A stretch of 16,352 bases of DNA from NCBI GenBank assembly GCA_900543605.1, contig UQSK01000040.1:1-16352 (forward strand), in the 5' to 3' direction. The position numbers were made by a program, and so were the translations under genes. The DNA is from an uncultured Collinsella sp. (lineage in GTDB: Bacteria > Actinomycetota > Coriobacteriia > Coriobacteriales > Coriobacteriaceae). Below are positions 6,982 to 12,983 of the stretch, piece by piece. Under the pieces are notes generated by a model. The model saw only the letters and a program-made list of their open reading frames with translations, ran no database searches and was not told the DNA's origin. Each line of letters begins with the position of its first letter. Position 1 is the first letter of the stretch.

Positions 6982-7019
6982 AAAGGGCCGACCGCGGAGA
7001 TGCGCGATCGGCCCTTTTT
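6982..7019. terminator. Bidirectional rho-independent terminator
   Basis: AAAGGGCCGA (6982-6991) pairs with TCGGCCCTTT (7008-7017), with an inner CGCG/CGCG stem (6993-6996, 7003-7006), followed by T residues to 7019. It lies between the ends of the convergent rlmA-like gene and the minus-strand membrane protein gene and can serve both. Confidence 0.92.
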
Positions 7020-7058
7020 AGTTGCTTGGTTGCAACAGAGGTTATGAGAAGCGGGCGC

Positions 7059-7460
7059 TTACAGGCGGTCCTTGTTCTCGGCCTTAACGGCGTGTGCCTG
7101 CTGAACAAAGAACAGGTCGTAGACCACGATGACAAAGGCGATTATATTGACGGAGCTGCCGCCGAGTGCGGGAAGCGTGAGCACGGCTTGGAGGAGCGTG
7201 GCTGCCGCGGCAACGATACCGAGCTTAAATGCGCCGTCTACCTGCGAAGGCTTGTTGGCGCCCTTGATACCGGCGACGCCTGCGGCAAGGTCGACGAGGC
7301 CCTTAACAATCACCACAACAGCGGCGAGTGTGGCGTTCGATCCGTAAGCGGATCCAAAATTGCCGGTAACAATGCCGGCAATTCCGATGACGAGGCTGGC
7401 GATGCCCAGAACAAAATAAATCAGGGCAAGGATTTTGAGTGTCTTGCGAGCAGCGCTCAT
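7059..7460 (-). CDS. Small four-helix membrane protein, function unknown
   Basis: The 133-residue protein has about four hydrophobic segments (roughly 7-31, 42-66, 78-98 and 103-121), short loops, and a charged C-terminus (KAENKDRL). It begins MSAARKTLKILALIYFVLGIASLVIG, with a basic N-terminus and no cleavable signal apparent. It is rich in Ala, Val, Gly and Ile, like many uncharacterised actinobacterial membrane proteins. GAAAGGACC lies just upstream of the start on the minus strand, and a GC-rich 7-bp hairpin sits in the leader. It shares a terminator with the convergent rlmA-like gene. No catalytic or binding motif is recognisable, so I give no function. Confidence 0.85.
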   Translation of the reverse strand: MSAARKTLKILALIYFVLGIASLVIGIAGIVTGNFGSAYGSNATLAAVVVIVKGLVDLAAGVAGIKGANKPSQVDGAFKLGIVAAAATLLQAVLTLPALGGSSVNIIAFVIVVYDLFFVQQAHAVKAENKDRL

Positions 7461-7478
7461 AGCTGGTCCTTTCGATGC

Positions 7479-7502
7479 GGGCGCGGAGAATCTGTCGCGC
7501 CC
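7479..7502 (-). promoter_or_regulatory. Inverted repeat in the leader of the small membrane protein gene
   Basis: GGGCGCG (7479-7485) and CGCGCCC (7496-7502) are perfect 7-bp arms around 10 bp, starting 18 bp upstream of the start codon at 7460. It may be an mRNA leader hairpin or an operator. Further upstream TTGAAC stands 17 bp from a weak TATGTG on the minus strand, a poor promoter candidate. Confidence 0.4.
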
Positions 7503-7692
7503 AGGTTACGGCACATATCGTGAAGCACATTGTAGTTCAACGGGACGATGCATGCGTTTGAAAGCGTCTCTTGCCTGTACGGTCCAACCTTTCAAAAAGG
7601 AAAGCTGGACGTAAGCCAAATCGATGGCAGCCCATGTGCGGCGCTGCGATGATGAGGCCGTAACAAGGAGCTGGTCTCAAGGAGGAGCCATG

Positions 7693-7833
7693 ATGTACGG
7701 AACAGGGCAAGTGCGTGAGCCGCGGTCGTTGGGAAGGCGCATGGGCGATTCTGTGATCGCTGCCGTGTGCACGGGATTGATGGCGGTGCTTTGCATTGCG
7801 ATGCTGTGGGCCATGTCGCATGTGGGACAATAG
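7693..7833 (+). CDS. 46-residue single-helix membrane protein, function unknown
   Basis: A very strong ribosome binding site, AAGGAGGAG at 7679-7687, precedes two consecutive ATG codons at 7690 and 7693; the second gives the better spacing. The peptide has a basic, polar N-terminus (Arg at 8, 11, 15 and 16) followed by one hydrophobic helix of about 22 residues (20-41) and the tail SHVGQ, so it should insert in the membrane with its N-terminus inside. It ends 64 bp before rsmJ and could be co-transcribed with it. The 230 bp upstream, back to the divergent membrane protein gene, hold no other gene I can support. It resembles no named family. Confidence 0.6.
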   Translation: MYGTGQVREPRSLGRRMGDSVIAAVCTGLMAVLCIAMLWAMSHVGQ

Positions 7834-7897
7834 CGGACGGTTGGGTGCTGGCATAAACGGCGCCCCGCGTATTCGTTTTGCTTGTTAAGGAGTGTCC

Positions 7898-8602
7898 ATG
7901 GGCGTCGTCGATCCCTTTTCTGTTGCTCGGGCCGCGGGGCTCGAGCTCGTGCGGAAGTCCGAGGGCCTCACGCTCACCGACGGCGCGATGGAGCTGCGTG
8001 CCGATTTTGCCCGCATGCTGCCACGACTCAAGCAAGGCCGTCTGCAGCAAGAGCTGCTGGTAAAGGCTGCGCGCACAAAAGGCATCGAGAGCCCATGGGC
8101 GATTGATGCCACGGCAGGCTTTGGCGAGGATTCGCTGCTGTTGGCGGCCGCGGGCTTTACCGTCGATCTGTATGAGCAGGATTGCGTGATCGCGGCGCTC
8201 CTCAAGGATGCCTTGGATCGCGCGGCGGATGATCAGGTGCTTGCGGCTGCCGTGGCTCGCATGCGCCTTCATGCGGGCGAGGACAGCATTGCCGGCCTTC
8301 GCCATACAGCTGAGCTGATCGGGCAGGGCGAGCTCGCCGCTCCCGACGCGGTGTATCTGGATCCCATGTTTCCCGAGCGCACCAAGAGTGCGGCGGTGAA
8401 AAAGAAGTTCCAACTCCTGCACCATTTGGAACAGCCGTGTGCCGATGAGGAATCGCTGGTCGAGGCGGCGCTTGCTGTGCATCCGCGCAAGGTCGTTATC
8501 AAGCGGCCGGTGAAGGGCCCGCTGCTTGCCGGAGTTAAGCCGAGCTATCAACTTGCGGGCAAGGCCGTTCGTTACGATGTTTTGGTGCCGCCGCGCCCGT
8601 AG
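7898..8602 (+). CDS. rsmJ: 16S rRNA (guanine-1516-N2)-methyltransferase RsmJ
   Basis: The 234-residue class I SAM-dependent methyltransferase would modify N2 of G1516 (E. coli numbering) in helix 45 of 16S rRNA. Motif I is IDATAGFGEDSLLLAAAG around residues 69-86 and motif IV is YLDPMFPER at 153-161; the latter is the diagnostic RsmJ DPMFP signature, followed by KSAAVKKKF. Residues before motif I contain the family segment ELRADFARMLPRL. The start is ATG at 7898 with AAGGAG at 7887-7892, better than the in-frame GTG at 7892 that overlaps this site. RsmJ is best known from proteobacteria; actinobacterial members are usually annotated only as class I methyltransferases. Confidence 0.88.
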   Translation: MGVVDPFSVARAAGLELVRKSEGLTLTDGAMELRADFARMLPRLKQGRLQQELLVKAARTKGIESPWAIDATAGFGEDSLLLAAAGFTVDLYEQDCVIAALLKDALDRAADDQVLAAAVARMRLHAGEDSIAGLRHTAELIGQGELAAPDAVYLDPMFPERTKSAAVKKKFQLLHHLEQPCADEESLVEAALAVHPRKVVIKRPVKGPLLAGVKPSYQLAGKAVRYDVLVPPRP

Positions 8603-8650
8603 CTTGCGCGCGATGGTTGGCGCTCCGTCAGTGCCGTGCCGATGCGAGGC

Positions 8651-8947
8651 CTATTTCCAAGGATGCGACGTCAGGTGCCAGCCGCCGCAGTATTCGCATT
8701 TGTAGCAGGCCAAACCACGCCGCCCGCGGTTTTCGCAGTCGGCCATAACGGCCTCGGCCTCGGCGCGCGTGTCGTAACGGTTTTTGCGTTCGCACGACTT
8801 GTAGCGCCAGGCTTCATCGCGCTCGGCGTCCAGGGCGTCGCGGCGCTCATTCTCGCGCGCAAACAGGTCGCTCATATCGCCGCCCGTGGCAGCGCCTAAA
8901 AACTCGCTTTTGGCTTTTGACCAAGCGGCTCGCTTTTTGCTCCCCAT
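8651..8947 (-). CDS. Small zinc-ribbon protein, function unknown
   Basis: The 98-residue protein has a charged, helical N-terminal half (residues 1-50, with runs of Arg, Glu and Asp) and a Cys-rich C-terminus. The terminal motif CYKCEYCGGWHLTS (Cys81, Cys84, Cys87, His91), together with Cys52 and Cys71, suggests one zinc site. Small proteins ending in a CxxCGGWHLTS-type motif occur in many actinobacteria and phages, but I know of no assigned function. An in-frame TTG 7 codons upstream (8968) could extend it but has no ribosome binding site. The ATG at 8947 has a GGAGAGGGG stretch upstream. It is divergent from the GNAT gene and converges on rsmJ. Confidence 0.8.
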   Translation of the reverse strand: MGSKKRAAWSKAKSEFLGAATGGDMSDLFARENERRDALDAERDEAWRYKSCERKNRYDTRAEAEAVMADCENRGRRGLACYKCEYCGGWHLTSHPWK

Positions 8948-8972
8948 CTGCTTCGTGCCCCTCTCCAAACGC

Positions 8973-9002
8973 TGGTATCATTGCCCAATCAAAGTGATAC
9001 CA
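8973..9002. promoter_or_regulatory. 8-bp dyad between divergent genes; operator candidate with extended -10
   Basis: TGGTATCA (8973-8980) and TGATACCA (8995-9002) are perfect arms 14 bp apart, in the 74-bp gap between the zinc-ribbon and GNAT genes. The left arm with the next base reads TGGTATCAT, an extended -10 box for the plus-strand GNAT gene. A protein bound to the dyad would block this promoter. Confidence 0.5.
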
Positions 9003-9021
9003 ATAAACGTGAGGTCGCCGC

Positions 9022-9513
9022 GTGATGATCAGAAAAACCCTCGATACCGACATTCCCGCCGTCATGGCTATCTATGACGCGGCCCGCGCCTTTATGCGCG
9101 CGCATGGCAACGCCACGCAGTGGCCCGAGGGCACGCCTTCTGCCGAGCAGCTGGCAGCCGATATCGCCGCTGGTGGCAGCTATGTGTGCGAAGTCGACGG
9201 TCGCGTGGTGGCGACGTTTGCCTTTTTACCGGGTCCGGACGAGTGCTATGACGTAATTGAGGACGGTCAATGGCATAGCGACACTCCGTACGCCGTGCTG
9301 CACCGCGTGGCATCCGACGGCACCGTGCACGGTATCGCGGCTGCGATGTTTGCCTTTGCCAAGGAGCGCGCCGATCACCTGCGTATCGACACGCATCAAG
9401 ACAACCTGCCCATGCAGGGCGCCATCGCCAAGGCCGGGTTTAAGCGCGCCGGTATCGTATATGTGTCGGACGGTACGCCGCGCGTCGCGTTTGATTGGCT
9501 GCGCGAGGCATAA
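9022..9513 (+). CDS. GNAT family N-acetyltransferase
   Basis: The 163-residue protein shows the acetyltransferase fold: an N-terminal IRKTLDTDIPAVMAIYDAAR motif (first strand and helix), the central strands YVCEVDGRVVATFAFLPG (about 54-71), and the C-terminal LRIDTHQDNLPMQGAIAKAGF (about 120-140), in which DTHQDN and the KAGF turn are characteristic. It would transfer an acetyl group from acetyl-CoA to an unidentified amine. The canonical acetyl-CoA loop is degenerate here (SDGTVHGIAAAMFAFAKE). The start may be GTG 9022 or the adjacent ATG 9025; GAGG at 9011-9014 fits either. A long hairpin follows 27 bp after the stop. Confidence 0.88.
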   Translation: MMIRKTLDTDIPAVMAIYDAARAFMRAHGNATQWPEGTPSAEQLAADIAAGGSYVCEVDGRVVATFAFLPGPDECYDVIEDGQWHSDTPYAVLHRVASDGTVHGIAAAMFAFAKERADHLRIDTHQDNLPMQGAIAKAGFKRAGIVYVSDGTPRVAFDWLREA

Positions 9514-9540
9514 GAGTGGGGATGCGTATCAACAATTCGC

Positions 9541-9580
9541 GCGAACGAAAATGGCCCTGGGCGGGGTCATTTTCGTTCGC
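9541..9580. repeat. Long perfect hairpin downstream of the GNAT gene
   Basis: GCGAACGAAAATG (9541-9553) pairs perfectly with CATTTTCGTTCGC (9568-9580). The stem can extend inward through GCCC and GGGT to about 17 bp. The following TGTGCTGTTTTG is only mildly T-rich. It may end GNAT transcription or be a dispersed repeat. A related ACGAAAATCG string recurs near 9620. Confidence 0.7.
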
Positions 9581-9591
9581 TGTGCTGTTTT

Positions 9592-9605
9592 GAAAGCCGG
9601 CTTTC
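9592..9605. repeat. 14-bp perfect palindrome
   Basis: GAAAGCCGGCTTTC is self-complementary, in the 254-bp gap between the GNAT gene and the translational GTPase gene. It could be a protein-binding site or part of a structured 3' end. The rest of the gap (9606-9700) is GC-rich with partial hairpins and no gene I can support. Confidence 0.5.
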
Positions 9606-9678
9606 GCAAGGCGCGAACCTACGAAAATCGCCGCGCGGCAACGCGGGGCGATGAGCTCGGTCGGGGGATAGGGCCCGC

Positions 9679-9707
9679 TTCGCCCGCCGGCCCGTAAATT
9701 GTATCAT
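9679..9707 (+). promoter_or_regulatory. Weak promoter candidate for the translational GTPase gene
   Basis: TATCAT (9702-9707) is a 5/6 match to -10 and TTCGCC (9679-9684) a 3/6 match to -35, at 17-bp spacing. It would give a leader of about 55 nt before ATG 9768. Motif evidence only. Confidence 0.3.
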
Positions 9708-9767
9708 CCAGTGTGGAACGAGGGTGCCCGTTGCCGCGTGCGATGGGCTTGCAATAAGAGGAGAGCC

Positions 9768-11771
9768 ATGTCGAAGCAAGCGGTCGTTGGAATCTTGGCG
9801 CATGTCGATGCCGGCAAGACCACGCTGGCCGAGGCCATGCTGTTTAACGCGGGCCGCATTCGCAAACGCGGCCGCGTTGACGATGGCGACTCGCATCTGG
9901 ATACGAACGAGATTGAGCGTGAGCGCGGTATCACGATCTTCTCGTCGCAGGCTGTGCTCGACCATGGTGACACCCACGTTATGCTCGTGGACGCTCCCGG
10001 CCATGTCGATTTTTCTGCCGAGGCGGAGCGCACGCTGCGTGCCCTGGACTACGCGATTCTGGTGGTAGGCGCCAACGATGGCGTACAGGGGCACACCGAA
10101 ACCCTGTGGCGCCTGCTTGCGCGCTATGACATCCCGACGTTCATCTTCATCAACAAGATCGATTTGGAGAATCCCGGCCGCGATGTTTTGCTGGCACAGC
10201 TCGGGCAGCGTCTTTCCGAGGGCTGCCTGGATGCCAACGAACTGCTGGCGGGCGGCACCGTTCAGGAGGATGCTGCTGCGTTAGACGAGGCGGCGCTCGA
10301 GGAGTTTCTTGAGGCGGGTGAGCTTTCTGTCGCAACGCTGTCGCGCATGGTTGCCGAGCGCAAGCTCTTTCCCTGTTTTGCCGGCTCGGCGCTCAGGGAT
10401 CAAGGTGTGGACGAGCTGCTGGATGGTATATGCGCGCTGATGCGCGAACAGGCGTGGCTCCCGGAGTTTGCCGCGCGCGTCTATCGTGTCAGCCGCGGGG
10501 ATCGCGGCGAGCGCTTGGCATGGGTTAAGGTGACCGGCGGCACGCTGCATGCCAAGCAGATGATTGCCGGACGTTCCGGTGCCGAGGCATGGGAGCAGAA
10601 GGTCGATCAGGTACGCATCTATAACGGCGAGAAGTATGAGCTTGCCCAAGAAGTTGCTGCTGGCGGTATTTGCGCCGTGACGGGTCTTGCGCACGTTCGC
10701 CCGGGGGACGCCCTGGGCGCGGAGCCCGCGGGCGATGCGCCTGTCATTGCGCCGGTCCTCACCTATACGGTGCTTCCGGGCGAACACGATGTCCACGCGG
10801 TGTTCAAAGCGCTGACTGAGCTGGCGGACGAAGATCCCATGCTCGGCGTAAGCTGGAATACTCATCTGGAACAGATTCACCTGCAGTTGATGGGCGCCGT
10901 GCAACTCGAGGTCGTGCAGCGCGTGCTGGCCGATCGTTTTGGCCTTGCGGTCGAGTTTGAGCCCGGCGGCATTCTCTATAAGGAGACTATTTCGCAGCCG
11001 GTCGAGGGCGTGGGCCACTTTGAGCCACTGCGCCACTATGCCGAGGTGCATCTGCGTCTGGAGCCGTTGCCAGCGGGTTCGGGCGTGCAGTTTGGCACCG
11101 TGACCTCGACCGACGAGCTCGATCTTAACTGGCAACGTCTGGCGCTCACCAACGCCATGGAGCGCGATCACCTGGGTGTGCTGACCGGCTCTCCCATCGC
11201 CGATGTGCGCATTACGCTCACGGGCGGCCGTGCGCATGCCAAACACACCGAGGGCGGCGACTTTCGCCAGGCCACGTACCGCGCGATTCGCCAGGGGCTC
11301 ATGCAGGCGCGTGAGGCCGGCGCGGCGGTGCTGTTGGAGCCGTGGTACCACTTTGAGCTCGAGGTGCCGGGGGAGTGCGTGGGCCGGGCGCTCTCGGATG
11401 CCACGCGCATGGGTGCCGAGTACGAGCCGCCGGCGATGGCGGGGGACCGGGCGAAGCTTGTGGGTCGCGTGCCGGCATCTGAGGTGCAGGATTACGCGCT
11501 GGAGGTGGCTGCCTACACGAACGGTCGCGGACATCTGTACCTGGAGTTCGCCGGCTATGCGGCTTGTCATGATGCCGAGCGCGTCATCGAGACTGCCGCC
11601 TATGAGCCAGAGGCCGATCTGCCCAACACGCCCGATTCGGTCTTTTGCTCTCACGGCGCCGGTTACACGGTCAAATGGTGCGACGTCCCCGCCGCAGCGC
11701 ACGTAAAGGTCGATCCCACCACCTTTCGCCCCTGGCGAGCAGCAGACGCGGAGTTTTTCGGCCACATGTAA
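9768..11771 (+). CDS. TetM/EF-G-like translational GTPase (chromosomal ribosomal-protection paralogue)
   Basis: The 667-residue GTPase has EF-G-like domains throughout. G1 is AHVDAGKT (11-18), G2 ERGITI (52-57), G3 DAPGHVDF (75-82) with the catalytic His79, and G4 NKID (129-132); G5 is probably GSAL. Domain IV and V motifs follow, including LLEPWYHFEL and TNGRGHL (584-590), and a C-terminal extension with SVFCSHGAGY. It is somewhat longer than TetM (about 640). It is clearly related to the Tet(M)/(O)/(W) family, which releases tetracycline from the ribosome. However, the domain IV loop that carries SPVST in TetM reads RAHAKHTEGG here (488-497), so a housekeeping or stress role on the ribosome is likelier than drug resistance. 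ATG 9768 follows AGAGGAGAG; an upstream in-frame start at 9699 lacks support. Confidence 0.93.
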   Translation: MSKQAVVGILAHVDAGKTTLAEAMLFNAGRIRKRGRVDDGDSHLDTNEIERERGITIFSSQAVLDHGDTHVMLVDAPGHVDFSAEAERTLRALDYAILVVGANDGVQGHTETLWRLLARYDIPTFIFINKIDLENPGRDVLLAQLGQRLSEGCLDANELLAGGTVQEDAAALDEAALEEFLEAGELSVATLSRMVAERKLFPCFAGSALRDQGVDELLDGICALMREQAWLPEFAARVYRVSRGDRGERLAWVKVTGGTLHAKQMIAGRSGAEAWEQKVDQVRIYNGEKYELAQEVAAGGICAVTGLAHVRPGDALGAEPAGDAPVIAPVLTYTVLPGEHDVHAVFKALTELADEDPMLGVSWNTHLEQIHLQLMGAVQLEVVQRVLADRFGLAVEFEPGGILYKETISQPVEGVGHFEPLRHYAEVHLRLEPLPAGSGVQFGTVTSTDELDLNWQRLALTNAMERDHLGVLTGSPIADVRITLTGGRAHAKHTEGGDFRQATYRAIRQGLMQAREAGAAVLLEPWYHFELEVPGECVGRALSDATRMGAEYEPPAMAGDRAKLVGRVPASEVQDYALEVAAYTNGRGHLYLEFAGYAACHDAERVIETAAYEPEADLPNTPDSVFCSHGAGYTVKWCDVPAAAHVKVDPTTFRPWRAADAEFFGHM

Positions 11772-11791
11772 CAAAGGGACAGCCCCTTTGT
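11771..11791 (+). repeat. AAAGGGACAG-bearing hairpin starting at the GTPase stop codon
   Basis: ACAAAGGG (11771-11778) pairs with CCCTTTGT (11784-11791) around 5 nt. It begins on the last base of the TAA stop. The core AAAGGGACAG is at 11773-11782. No T-run follows, so it is not a standard terminator. Confidence 0.75.
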
Positions 11792-11800
11792 CATATGCTA

Positions 11801-11831
11801 TTGGTATAACTCGGTACAAGTTGGTATAACT
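11801..11831 (+). promoter_or_regulatory. Promoter with twin 11-bp direct repeats upstream of the ATPase-uvrA operon
   Basis: TTGGTATAACT is repeated exactly at 11801-11811 and 11821-11831, a 20-bp period (about two helical turns). The second copy contains an extended -10 (TG-G-TATAAC, 11824-11829). The first six bases of the first copy (TTGGTA, 11801-11806) are a -35 at 17-bp spacing. A third partial copy (CGGTACAAG) lies between them. The start codon is at 11865 behind AGGAGG (11854-11859), so the leader is about 30 nt. Overlap of repeats and promoter suggests repression, possibly by the ATPase itself. Confidence 0.6.
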
Positions 11832-11864
11832 ATTACCAGGGTTTGCCAATCCGAGGAGGCCGAC

Positions 11865-12983
11865 ATGAACCCGAATCCCTTTAAGCCAACGGCAGGCAAG
11901 CGGCCTCCGATACTCATCGGTCGTGAGTCGGTCATCGAAGATTTCGAGGAAGGGCTCGATAACGGCGCCGGTGCCCCCGGAAGGCTCATGCTCATTACGG
12001 GAAACCGCGGCTGTGGCAAAACGGTTCTCCTACGGGAGCTGCAGCGTCTCGCCAGCGCGCGCGGATGGGCGGTTGTCTCCGATTTCGCTTCGCTTGGCTT
12101 ATGCGACCGCTTGGCCGACGCGCTTCGCTCGAATAAACCCGTTGTGACGTCAATGGAGCTCGGTCCGTCGTTTGGCCGGATGTCGGTCGAGGCGGCGCGA
12201 GCAAAGGGCGAAACGTTGCGAGGGCTGGTCAACGAGCGCCTCAAGAAGCTCGGTCCAGGCAAGGGCATACTGTTTGCGATTGACGAGGCCCAATCTGCGT
12301 CTATCGAGGAACTGGCGGCGCTGGCCGTTCTCTATCAGCAAGTGCCCGGAGATCAAGATGCTACGGGCTTGTCCGATAGCGACCAGCGTGGTCTTGCGCT
12401 GGTGTTCGCCGGCTTACCCAGTATGGTTGATGACTTGCTCGAAGAGCCGAGCGTGACGTTTTTGCGGCGTGCTCAGCAGCGTACGCTGGGGGCGATTTCT
12501 TTGCCCAAAGTGCGCGATTCGTATATCCAGACGGTCAAAGACGCTGGTCTTTACGTTGATGCGGAGACGGCGGACCTTGCGGCGCGCAAGAGCATGGGGC
12601 ATCCCTATATGGTTCAGCTGGTGGGATATTACATGTGGCGCTCTACTGTCCGGCGTGGCTCGCAGGTCATTGAAGTGTGCGATGTCGAGGCTGGCTACGC
12701 CGATGCCGTCTCTGAGTTCTATGAAGCGGTCGACGCTCCCTTGTATTACGGGTTGCGCAGTCCGCAGCGTCTCTTTATCGAGGCCATGGCGGCTGACGGG
12801 GGCAAGCCGACGCGCATGGCGGACATCATTGAGCGCTGTGATCGCACTCAGAGCTGGGCGAGTAAATATCGCGCAAGCCTGATTCGCGAGCGCGTCATCG
12901 AGGCTGCCGGATACGGCCTCGTCCGGTTTACCGTGCCCATGCTGGGCGCGTACATTCGCGATCGAGTTATATGGCATGAGTAG
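11865..12983 (+). CDS. AAA/Cdc6-like ATPase with C-terminal winged helix
   Basis: The 372-residue P-loop ATPase has Walker A GNRGCGKT at residues 46-53 and Walker B ILFAIDEAQS at 135-144. A sensor-like segment FAGLPSMVDDLL is at 181-192, then FLRRAQQ (199-205), a GHPYMVQLVGY motif (245-255) and a C-terminal winged-helix-like region (about 298-370). This matches the AAA_16/archaeal-type ATPase group with Orc1/Cdc6-like architecture, common but uncharacterised in Coriobacteriia. AGGAGG precedes the start by 5 nt. Its stop overlaps the start of the short uvrA by 8 bp (ATGAGTAG), implying coupled translation. It is clearly paralogous to the truncated ATPase at the right edge. Its function (DNA-remodelling, regulatory or defence) cannot be decided. 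Confidence 0.9.
   Translation: MNPNPFKPTAGKRPPILIGRESVIEDFEEGLDNGAGAPGRLMLITGNRGCGKTVLLRELQRLASARGWAVVSDFASLGLCDRLADALRSNKPVVTSMELGPSFGRMSVEAARAKGETLRGLVNERLKKLGPGKGILFAIDEAQSASIEELAALAVLYQQVPGDQDATGLSDSDQRGLALVFAGLPSMVDDLLEEPSVTFLRRAQQRTLGAISLPKVRDSYIQTVKDAGLYVDAETADLAARKSMGHPYMVQLVGYYMWRSTVRRGSQVIEVCDVEAGYADAVSEFYEAVDAPLYYGLRSPQRLFIEAMAADGGKPTRMADIIERCDRTQSWASKYRASLIRERVIEAAGYGLVRFTVPMLGAYIRDRVIWHE

Noticed and set aside
7892..7897. GTG at 7892 as the rsmJ start
   Set aside because: It overlaps the Shine-Dalgarno AAGGAG (7887-7892). ATG at 7898 has correct spacing.
9699..9767. Upstream in-frame start for the GTPase
   Set aside because: It has no ribosome binding site, and the added 23 residues are unlike the family N-terminus, which should begin shortly before the G1 motif.
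9768..11771. Acquired tetracycline resistance gene
   Set aside because: Family membership is real, but the SPVST loop needed for drug displacement is missing, base composition matches the neighbours, and no mobile element flanks it.
10281..11849. 522-codon minus-strand open frame
   Set aside because: It is antisense to the well-supported GTPase gene, with low-complexity composition and no ribosome binding site or motif.
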